Source: Trichopria drosophilae (Eukaryota > Arthropoda > Insecta > Hymenoptera > Diapriidae). From it: a DNA stretch of 64,000 bases. A model generated the notes under the pieces. The model had not been told where the DNA came from and made no database searches. It was given only the letters and a program-made list of their open reading frames with translations. Shown piece by piece: positions 54,801 through 64,000 of this stretch. The DNA lies in the NCBI GenBank assembly GCA_030407085.1, contig CM059584.1, positions 63,751,501-63,815,500 of the forward strand, in the 5' to 3' direction. The position numbers were made by a program, and so were the translations under genes. Position 1 is the stretch's first letter. Each line of letters begins with the position of its first letter.

Positions 54801-57800
54801 TTCTAAATACCAATCATTCCCCTGACACTTGTTACTCAGAGGTTTTCGGGGTCGCTCATTACGAATCTGAAGTTACATTTTTAGAAAATACAAAATGGCG
54901 GATTCAATATGGCGGACGTCATAATCGAAATTCGAACTGATTACGAATCTTATATCAGTTTTTGCATTACAATATTACGGCAATTTGTTATTCATATGTA
55001 AATAATGCTGCTCGTGGCAGGTTGGCAATAGAAACACTCTCATGATTATTTATAGAATATTTATACCGAATTTTGTATTTTTATCAAAAACTTCTTCGAT
55101 TCTGCAGCTAAAAATCTATATTTTTAGTTTTTGTAGATATTTTACAGAGTTTATTATCTATCCAGATTATTCCGTGTAAATTTCAAAATTTTGTTATGTA
55201 CTCCTGAGTTATCGTGTTACATGTGAGAAAAAACACTGATTTCTAGAGTTCAATATGTTACAGTTTTTATTTTAAAAACAATTTTAAACAAAAATGTATA
55301 AAAACAGAAAAAAATTGCACTTTGAAGACCTTTCTCCAACATCCTCGTAGTAAAATGTGTAAGTACATATTGTATATCGAAGTTAACGGGGAAGGCTAAC
55401 ATTAACTCGCGGTATTGGATCCGCCATTTTGAATTTTCAAAATATATCATCAGATTTGTAATCGGCGACCTCGAAAACCCCTGAGTAGCAAGTCTCATAC
55501 GATTTCATTAATTTTTAATGCATAAATTGACCTAATACGGCGACATAGCTCATGACAAAGATTTTTACAAAATCGTAAAAACAACATACTTTAAGAGTTT
55601 GTATCTTTTTTTTGACAACATGTTTTTGAAAAAGGACAACGGCATATTGTTCGGTATATCTTAGGCTGGCTTGAAATGTTCAAGTTGTCAAATTGGATAT
55701 ATTATTGACTTCATTAGACTAATTTATGTCATGACAAAGATTTGCGTTTTTGCCGCAGTCAGAGAAAAGTCCTAAATGACAAAGATCTTTGTCATCCGCA
55801 GCGAAGGGGTTAATGATAGTTTGCTTTCGAGGATATATATAATAATCAATTCATATTGTTATCATTTCCGTAGTTAAAATTTAAAAAATAAGTTCAAATT
55901 CGTCGCGATCGTGCCCTTTTTAAGCATTTGTATTTCAAATCTACTATAATTGGTAATACTGTCAAAGATAAAAACTGTGTTATGCCTAACTTAAACTACA
56001 AGAGTAACTAAATGTTGGACATACAAAAGCTTTTCTAACATCATAATATTTTGATAATCATAAATGCACCCGCCATCATTAATTCGCAATGTAGAAATTA
56101 TCTATATTAACTTTAGATTGGAAATCAGGTTACACACAAATTTTTTATGATATAATTGTTGGCAAAATTAGCTTAAAGAATGTGTTAGGAACAAGGTTAA
56201 TAATTTGTATTGCTCGACCTCAAACGAGATATGACACTCATTTACATTTTTTAGTTTTCCACAAGTCGTTTAAACGTATACACTAAATATGACATCCTTA
56301 ATGCCTATTTTACCCGAGTATAACTCCCCTGAATATGAGATCTCCTCTGATTTTTGAGGATCGAATTACAAAAAAAAAGTTTCATTTGAATATTAAGCCT
56401 AAAAAACTATCAAAAAATGAGAAACTTATTATTTTGAAATAAGTTCTTAATTTTATTGTTCAGTAATACTACCATTCAACATCTATAAAAACAATAATTA
56501 ATCATTTTTTAATCTGTAAATGAATAATTCGTTGGCTAAAGTATATACAGTTAGGTCTGAAATTCATCATCGATCTGCTATCCACAACATACGCGAAAAA
56601 CCCGCCAATACACGAAGTTTCTAACCTTCCCTAATGGATTCTCTGGACGAGGCTGGACGAGATTTCTGGACGTCCACTGGACGTCTATTGGGGTAACTTT
56701 TGGACGGAGTGTAACGTCCAACGGACGTGAACAGCCGGTCCCCAGGACGTCCAGAGCGCGTCAGGAGGACGTCCAGACCAGTCCAGATTTCGTCCAGGCC
56801 AGTCCAGAGCGCGTCAGGAGGACGTCCAGACCAGTAAAGAGTTCGTCCAGGCCAGTCCAGAGTTCGTCCAGGCCGGTCCACAGCGCGTCCAGACCAGTCC
56901 AGTGACGTCATCCTGACGAACTCTGGACCAACCTGGACGTCCTCCTGACGAGCTCTGAACCGGCCTGGACGAACTCTGGACTGGTCTAGACGTCCTCCTG
57001 ACGCGCTGTGGACAGACCTAGACGAACTCTGGACTGTCCTGGACGTCCTCCTGACGAGCTCTGGACCGGCGTGGACGAACTGTGGACTGGTCTGGACGTC
57101 CTCCTGATGCGCTCTGGACTGGCCTGGACGAAATCTGGACTGGTCTGGACGTCCTCCTGATGCGCTCTAGATCGGCCTGGACGAACTCTGTACCGGCCTG
57201 GACGTCCTCCTGACGATCTCTTAACCGGCCTGGACGAGCTATGGACTGGCGTGGACGTCATCCAGACGAACTCTGGACCAACCTGGACGTCCTCCTGACG
57301 CGCTCTGGATCGGCCTGGACGAGCTCTGGACCGGCCTGGAGGTCTTCCGGATGAACTCTGGACGAGACTGGACGAGCCGTGGACCAGGCTGGACGGGCTC
57401 TGGATGCGATTATGCGTGACGTCCAGGTGACCGACTCCGGACGGCGCGCATATTTCCTGAACGTCCGGTGGACGTGCAGCAGACCGCCCGTACCCTGGAA
57501 ATCTTGGACGTCCTCCCGACGTCAATTGGGGTAATTTTTGGACCACCGGTGACGTCCACCGGACGTCCTATTATGGTCACGGATTTTTGGACGTACACCC
57601 GACGTCTGGGACGTCGTGTGGACGAATTCCGGACGTCCAGCCTCGTCCAGAGAATCCATCAGGGTTATTTTTCTTAGGGCACTATTTTAAGACCCCAATG
57701 GTTATTTTAAGTGACGAAAAGTGAAAAAAGGGGCCTTATACTCTGGTAAATACGGTGGTTCATGCACGTGTGTGCAAGTTTAGAGTATCATGTTCTATAT

Positions 57801-58251
57801 CATGGGCGTTATTTTCAATAGCTATTTTCATGTCGATTTTTCGGACTTATTTATTTGTGTCGTGTAGGCTGCCGAGGAAGAAGATGTGCTGGAGAAAGTA
57901 AAGGCATCACAAAAAGGATTAATATTTGCGGCTGCTTCATTAAAAACATATGTAATACCCCGCGTTGTTTTGTGTTGCCCAACGTTATCATCAATTCGTC
58001 CTTTCGTAGTCTTAAACGACGAGGCCATATACGAAGTGAGGAATTCAGTTACTGCTGTGGACACATGCTGGAAATGCATATACGGTTTACGCAAAGAACA
58101 CGATTTCGTCAAGCACTGTCCACACATATGGCAGTTTCTTGAACATTTTTGTTTGAAGGTAGAAGAACAGTCCAATCGTTACTCAGCAGTTTGTGATTTA
58201 ATTAGAGATATAAATCAAGTAAAGCAAATTAACATGTCTCAAGAGGAATAA
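51846..58251 (+). CDS. transposon-associated multi-exon gene, uncharacterised arthropod family
   Basis: Exons inferred from GT/AG sites and phase: 51846-51930 (MSNGEPMFLNYEDLG), 52584-52913, 53020-53206 (VIFAACEIYQRAGKDTIL), 53337-53512, 53656-53834 (INTWKSLRNVRQTFSAKLSI, FPILKSCTGHRLV), 54081-54144 and 54308-54421 (ETAGLLLLLLCFNGSKL). All six junctions keep one open frame, about 378 codons. The last exon 57868-58251 (KTYVIPRVVLCC, VTAVDTCWKCIYGLRKEHDF) ends in a stop but does not match the phase of exon 7, so an exon is missing or was lost among the repeats. The pattern resembles an arthropod family found beside transposase-like genes. Function unknown. Confidence 0.65.
54632..55809. mobile_element. 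1178-bp piggyBac-like MITE (TTAA)
   Basis: TTAA at 54628-54631 and 55810-55813. Perfect 14-bp TIRs CCCCTTCGCTGCGG and CCGCAGCGAAGGGG. Internal direct repeats (ATGGCGGATTCAATAT at about 54774 and 54894) and an inverted counterpart at about 55417-55493 (GGATCCGCCATTTTGAATTT). No transposase. Confidence 0.9.
56304..57755. repeat. outer inverted termini (TTTACCCGAGTATAA-type)
   Basis: CCTATTTTACCCGAGTATAA at 56304-56323 and its imperfect complement TTATACTCTGGTAAATACGG at 57736-57755 (21 of 27 positions agree over the longer match) bracket the GACGTCC array. Possibly an older DNA element into which the array was inserted. Confidence 0.55.
56630..57664. repeat. inverted array of 53-bp GACGTCC repeats (foldback satellite)
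   Basis: Ends CCCTAATGGATTCTCTGGAC and GTCCAGAGAATCCATCAGGG are inverted. Right half: GACGTCC(TCCTGAC) anchors at 56936, 56989, 57042, 57095, 57148, 57201 and 57254, exactly 53 bp apart, then 57286 and 57339 (32 and 53). Left half (56768, 56821) has the same unit reversed, turning at about 56905. ORFs here on the minus strand are by-products. Confidence 0.92.
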
Positions 58252-58465
58252 GATTTTGCATATGGTTTCGATTAATCAGTTTCGTCAACGTTTTGTTATA
58301 ATCACCATTTTGAATATCGCAACGTTTAAGTATTGTGCACATAGGAACTATTATTATTAATGTTTTAGTATTGCGTACTACAGTCACTGCTATTATTTAC
58401 TGCTAGAATCGTTTCTGTTACTGCTAATATTACTAACTTCTTTAGTATTATTTTAATTAAACGAA

Positions 58466-61197
58466 ATGGACCACAACTTCCTACATAAAGAGTTTCTAAA
58501 TTTCACACTGAAGCTATTTAATCTATACCAAATTCCTAGGAACGCGGTGTTAAATGTAATCCACGTGGTTGATAAAGTTGTAAGTGAAGCATTAGTGCCT
58601 TTTTTAAACGAAGGCATTCAGGATATAATAAAACAATATTGTCCACCTGACATTTGCGGAGTAGCTGCTTTATTTATGGAAACGTACAAATATCCGCTAA
58701 AGAATTTTAAAACGGAGCATTTGTTCTTTAACGCGTATAAAAACGAAAATTTATTTATCGAGCCGGAATATTTCCACATTGGGTATGAAGATGTTTTCAG
58801 TATCGATGAATAAATCTTTAAAAGTTTTATTAGAGAAACCTGGTTTGTTTGATAAGATACAAAAATATAAAACCGAACATTCAACCGAAACACGCCAAAT
58901 CTCGAATATTATGCAAGGGGAACTATGGAAAAGGAAATATGCTCCTAAAAAAAATACTCTTCCCCTTACTGTATTCTCGGACGAATTTGAAACCAGAAAC
59001 GCCCTCGGAAGCCATTCTGGTCAACAAAAAATGGTAGGTGTATACTTGTCTCTTCCATTCTTACCAGCAGATCTCGCTTACAAGATAGATAATATTTTAT
59101 TGAGTACAATTGTCAAAGGGAAATACGTAACATTATTTGGGAATTCAGCGATTTTTTCAAAAATAATTATAGAAGAATTAAATTCTTTACAGCAATATGG
59201 GTTGCATTTGACGATCGAGGGCGAAGTTAAAACTTTATATTTTCAATTAACTCTCATACTCGGGGACAATTTAGGTCTTAACTCCACTTGCGGTTTCGCG
59301 AAAAATTTCAATTTAGTACGCTACTGCCGAATATGCACGGCTACACCGACAATGTGTAAGAGAATGTGCGATGTTGACTACGATCTAATGCGAAACAAAG
59401 AAAATTACTATGAACATATAAACAACGGATCAATAGCTTCAGGAGTGAAAGAGGAATGCATCTTTAATAGCGTTCAGGACTTCCATATTACCGAAAATAA
59501 AGCATTAGATATTATGCATGACGTGTGTGAGGGTATAATCCCTTATACAATAGGTAATACATTAACTACATTTATTGAAAAGGATAAATTATTCACTTTA
59601 ATAGAATTGAACGATGAAATAAAAGATTTTAATTTTGGTCCGTTAGAAAAGAATCGTCCCCGTCCTTTCACAATGGAATATTATAAAACTAATAAAAAAA
59701 AATGAAAAATCAAGAAAAAGAATCAAATTTAAGCAATCAGCAGCCGAAAGCCTTTGCTTTTGCAGGTATCTGGGAATTATAATCGGGCATAAAGTTCCTT
59801 TTAGAAATTAGTATTGGAAATTATATTTAACAGGTAGGAAGATCGTTGACATAACAGCTCCATTATTTAGACAGGTCGATTTACTAAACTTGCGATGTCT
59901 TATTCGAAATCAGAACTCTAAATTTATTATGTTGTTCGGAGATTTAAAACCCAAAATGCATTTCTTACTACACTTGACTGAAAATATGACCTTAAATGGT
60001 CCACCAGTACATTACTGGAGCTTGCCGTTGGAAAGGAAAAACAAGCAGTTGAAAAATTTTAGTATAAGCTCGAGTAGCCACGTAAATCTGTCGTTGACGA
60101 TAGCATTACGTCATCAGCTGCATATGGCGTATGTACATCAATATCATCAAGACATTTTGTCAAATATTGAACTGGGATCTATACTTAATGAGACCGACGT
60201 ACAAATAAATGACGTGGTCTCTGATATAAGTTTTGCGACAACTTACAAATATGTGGCAATTAATGGTAAAGCGTATAAACATCGTATGGTAATAATTGAG
60301 GGGCTGGGTGGAAAAACGGTCTATGTCGACTTGATGTTTGTTCCACGTGATGTACAACAATGGTATGAGGATAACATGTTTTCAAAACAAGATTCAGAGC
60401 TTAACGAATAGTGTTTATTAATAGGTATTAATTTCAGCGATTGTTTTTTTCTCACACATATCACAATAAACTTCATCACAAATACTATATAATATTCTTT
60501 TTAATTTTCTAATACCTATTCCTCTCAAATTTACTACGTTCAAGCGATTAGTTTAAAGAAAAAATGCCAAACTTTATTTCAGATTCTTAAAGAGCGCCTA
60601 ACTTTACATAATATTTGTTAAAACAACCTAACTTCATTAATTATTAATGCAAAGAACCTGAATTCTCTGAATATTCATAAAAGAACCTAATTTTGTTGAA
60701 AATTTATAAAAAACGAATCTGATTTCCGTAATAATGGCCTAACTGCAAATTTTGCAATTGCGATAAAATTTGTATTCATATGCGCAAAATGCCTCCGTAT
60801 ACTGTTGTAGATATCGGTCGTTGACGTTCTTACTGATTATGAGCTCCGTCAGTAAATCCTGTGAACAGTTAAACAGTTTTTTGCGTTTGTTTCAAAATCG
60901 ACTTTTTCGACTTAGGCCGTTATTCCACCCAACCCCTCAATTGTAAGATTCAATGATGAAGGACCAATAATGAGAAAAATTAGCAAAATATATCAGATTA
61001 ATGGGAACGTGTTTTATTTATTAAGCGAAATTAATGTAGTTACCTTCGAATTGCACTTATACGCTTCCGTCGTTGAACTTAGTAATAAGATTGTTGAATT
61101 GATAAACGTTCTAATGTTACCATCAATGTATCCGCATTGTTTATTAATTGACAAAAATGGCGTCAATTACATATGTACGCGATACCAAGTATAAGTA
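58466..61197 (+). pseudogene. transposase-like gene (CACTA/tnp2-like, tentative), frame-shifted
   Basis: Segments in order: LYQIPRNAVLNVIHVVDKVV (58466-58813), then SLKVLLEKPGLFDKIQKY, MQGELWKRKYAPKK, GSHSGQQKMVGVYLSLPFLP, LILGDNLGLNSTCGFAKNFN, YCRICTA and ALDIMHDVCEGIIPY (58779-59705). AAESLCFCRYLGIIIGHKVP, FGDLKPKMHFLLHLTENM and YWSLPLERKNKQLKNF (to 60411) follow, and a final block PIMRKISKIYQINGNVFYLL (60951-61194). GDN, MHD and LER could be the acidic triad of an RNase-H-like transposase; that is inference. Frameshifts near 58790 and 59700, a stop near 59803, and about 550 bp of intervening sequence before the last block show it is broken. Confidence 0.7.
60590..60745. repeat. degenerate ~35-bp tandem repeat
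   Basis: About four units of an AAGAACCTAACTTTGTTAAT-like core (60593, 60628, 60655, 60683) in the non-coding gap of the gene above. Confidence 0.6.
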
Positions 61198-61439
61198 ATG
61201 CATGAGAGAAAAATATATAAATCATCATTTTGTGTCAAAATCATTTATTTTCAATACGTCTTCCTGTTTTGGCTTTTCTTTGTGAAAATGTATCTACATT
61301 AGTTAGCATTTTTTTTTTTAAATTTTCATAGGGAACATTAATATCGAACAATGTACAAATATACAAATGTATCGATTTGTTTTAATTCGCATATCTATTT
61401 TTTAGTCACTGATTGCAACATGAACTGAAAATTTGAATT
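61198..61439. other. AT-rich, no feature
   Basis: No coding or repeat signal beyond short T runs. Confidence 0.5.
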
Positions 61440-61866
61440 TTTTAAATAGAAACATTTAGAAGACGATTCATAGTACATATTCATTATCGATCACTAAAAT
61501 GTATGGATTTTATCCAGCGACAGTGAATTTCAGAACGTCATGTTTTGTACTACGTTGGCTGAAATGTATACAGTTAGGTATGAAATTCATCATCGATTAC
61601 TAAAATGCATGCATTCTATTCACTGATAGTGAATTTCACAACTTCATGTTTTGTACTACCCATCATTGGCTGAAATGTTTACAATTCGGTCTGAAATTCA
61701 TCATCGATCATGAAAATGGATGCATTCTATTCACCGATAGTGAATTTCAGAACTTCATGTTTTGTACTGCCCAGCATTGGCTGAAATATATACAGTTAGT
61801 TCTGAAATTCATCATCGATCACTAAAATGCATGCATTCTATTCACCGATAGTGAATTTCAGAACCC
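61440..61866. repeat. tandem array, about 110-bp unit
   Basis: Four copies anchored by ATCATCGAT(C/T)A at about 61482 (ATTATCGATCA), 61589, 61699 and 61810 (spacings 107-111), each with ATAGTGAATTTCA and TTCATGTTTTGTACT. A lone partial copy occurs at 56545-56578. Confidence 0.88.
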
Positions 61867-64000
61867 CTACTCGGTGAATTTGCTTTGTTCAGTGGTTTGT
61901 GGTGTGTTGGTGCGAGTAGCGTTCATATCTGTCCATAATCTACGCGTCTCCAGCCTTCTAACCGCCACGGTTAGAGACGAGACGCCGTGTACGGACGCAA
62001 GTCTAAACGTTGCGCCCGCGCCCTCTAGACGCAGTGGATCGAATACCATCTAACCTATACGTTGCAAAGCATCATCTAAACGCCACGTACAGGAATTTCC
62101 CTCCGTGTAGGTCAATGGGGCGTGACCCTTGCAGTCCCTAGAACAATCCAGAAGATCCGCGGTACGTTTATTTTGAAAACCACAGACACGCATGCTCCAT
62201 TCATAAAAAGATCGTCTTTCAAGCGCTGTAAAATTGAAATGGCTAATTCTTAAGGATCAAATTCGTCATGGAATATAATTGAGAAAGCTATCGTGATATG
62301 TGACCAAACGCCTTTGCTGTGTAATAGCCACTTTACACTAGCAAGTGTTCCAGTAACTAGGATGCATTTCTCGCAAACATCGACCAAATGAATCACGGTC
62401 TGGCCTGTAACAAAATATTGGGGGGCATTGACAGTCTTAAGATTCTTGGTATAGCGTGGCGACTACCCAACGATTCCAATCGCTTTACACGGTATCTACC
62501 CTCCCCATAGCTCACTACAGAGGGAACGCTTTTTTCCTACGTTACTTGCATTTTTTATCCACTTGGGTTGCTTGCACCGACTGTAATGATTGTCATGCAC
62601 CTGATGCAACTACTTTAGGCTTGAAAAACGAGTTGGGACTCGCCCCATTGGTAAATTTACGATCCTCCTGGGGATAAACTCTGCACGCGTCATCTGTAGA
62701 CACCGCAATTCTGCGCTAGTTAATATCATCGTCAAGTACGTTTGAGTTTCGTGTATAAAGGGAGGCGTCATTTAGCGAGGTCGAGGTTCGCATATTGACC
62801 TCTAAAAGGGAAATAGCTCCGTTAAAGCATCTATTGATCCACCGTCTAGAATTGTTTGGTTGTCCTCGGCCTTACACAATTTACTGTAACTAGAATTCAT
62901 ATTATAAAATTATGCACCCAAAGAGAGAAGGTAAACCACTTTCTCTACAGTCATGAAACTAATTCTCGATTTTACTAGTTGGCAAAGAATGTGACGGTGT
63001 TGGCCTTCTATCGTTCCTCCCTGCAATGGATGGTTGGTTTCATACATTATGCACGAATTGTAGAGCGAAACTTAGTTTCTAATCGAGTTTTCGCCCACGT
63101 TCGGGAAATTGCGTTGCCCAAATCCAATGAACCCGGTTAAAATGAGTCAGGCCATTTACTCATTGTCCTATCTCCTTCAAATTATTACCCGTTGCGTCGC
63201 GTCGGCTAAATACATTTTTGAACATTAACGATTTGCTCCTCGTAGGCGGGCGTCTGTCCTTATCTCTAGAAAATGTCTTTTGCCTCAAGAATGTACACGG
63301 CTTCACCTGACACTTCATGCGCATGAACTGTGACTTCAAGATGGTATAACCCTCACTCTTAACACTTTCAGAACTCACTAATGAGTACTGCAAAGCCGTA
63401 GAACTATTAAATCCTCGCACAATGTGTGGTGCGTGTTCGACAACCGTCAGAGGACCCCACTCATAGGATAGGGTCACTGACACCAGCTTGTATAAACTGT
63501 TCATTCCAAATTGTGCATTGGTATATTGCGATACGCTCTCTTGATGAATATTACACTAGACTCGGTTAATTAAGGCTCGCTAGTGATCACGGTTCAAAAT
63601 CTAAACGTATGTCTCATTATTTATATGTATGTCGTCTCACGCTATTCATTTCAAGATTTTAAGTGATCCCTCTTTGAAAGCATTTTACGTCGCCTTCGCC
63701 GATTTTCATGTCGTAGAGGTCTTCCAGGCTTAGTCTATAGTGACCTCAGAAAACCTCGAATGCTCCGGCAAGGAATTCCGCCTGCGACACCTTATTTTGA
63801 TAGATAGTGAGAGGGCGGAGTGAACTGAATGACATCCCACCTCAATCGAGTGCTTGAGTGACAGGCTCCGAGCTACCAGAAGCTTGCAATGGTTCGCTGT
63901 CACTTATAAGCGTGCTTAAATTTGTGCCCGCTCCCAACTTTGTATGAAGATATTCAGCCTGCGCTATTGACTGTCCATCATTCGGTATGTTGTGTCTCAC
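61867..64000. other. no recognisable feature
   Basis: About 2.1 kb of even composition with only short chance ORFs (longest about 114 codons, 63160-63504 minus, no domain). No repeat, RNA gene or homology that I can name. Confidence 0.5.

Larger units (their letters stand above)
54422..57867. other. large last intron filled with repeats
   Basis: Contains the TTAA MITE (54632-55809), AT-rich sequence (55814-56300), a copy of the 110-bp repeat head (56545-56578) and the GACGTCC inverted array. No coding sequence was recognised between 54422 and 57867. Confidence 0.55.

Noticed and set aside
56986..57546. 186-codon ORF in the GACGTCC array
   Set aside because: Simple translation of 53-bp repeats; frame and content follow the repeat.
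57855..58142. Alternative +1 frame of the last exon as coding
   Set aside because: It fits the phase of exon 7 but gives a Cys/Arg-rich, family-unlike product, whereas the other frame (KTYVIPRVVLCC...) matches the expected protein.

Overview
This window looks like a transposon graveyard from an insect nuclear genome. The evidence is intron-bearing transposon genes, non-LTR and Ty3/gypsy retroelements of insect type, DD41D mariner-like transposases, piggyBac-like TTAA MITEs and a tRNA-derived SINE. Ants and other Hymenoptera are a plausible guess, but nothing here proves it. No conserved single-copy host gene was recognised. Almost everything identifiable is a mobile element, much of it nested.

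Layout. 1-460 is a LINE reverse-transcriptase tail. 1760-2340 is a ~112-bp tandem array. 2990-4810 is a GC-richer block with a repeated GGTTATCT motif, perfect short hairpins and a 39-41-bp hairpin minisatellite. 5640-6435 and 14404-14680 are two halves of one transposon-type pseudogene. It was split by a minus-strand non-LTR retrotransposon (6436-14403) with a 9-bp target-site duplication (TSD), which itself carries an intact DD41D mariner-like element (6557-9538). 14681-26050 is a probable gypsy-like LTR element with gag and protease but no recognisable pol. It contains a 4.8-kb palindromic DD41D-derived element (16566-21344).

26528-35092 is the most interesting part. It is a minus-strand R1-clade-like non-LTR retrotransposon bounded by a 12-bp TSD. 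Besides ORF1 (zinc knuckles) and ORF2 (endonuclease-RT) it carries two degenerate tandem arrays and, near its 3' end, an intact 150-codon ORF for a SprT/Spartan-like zinc metalloprotease. I infer that the protease is cargo or a third ORF of the element. A tRNA-derived SINE with a 31-nt U6 snRNA fragment at its 5' boundary interrupts the RT.

35524-39870 is an AT-rich inverted/direct repeat region with a MITE. 41240-50690 is a broken Ty3/gypsy element (gag, RT, RNase H, integrase, 3' LTR) carrying a foldback element (42116-45628) that itself contains a 1.9-kb insertion with a 13-bp TSD. The LTR carries a TTAA MITE. 51846-58251 is a multi-exon transposon-associated gene whose first seven exons join in frame. 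One intron holds a piggyBac-like MITE and a 1-kb inverted array of 53-bp GACGTCC repeats. 58466-61197 is a broken transposase-like gene. The remainder (61866-64000) holds nothing recognisable apart from an upstream 110-bp repeat.
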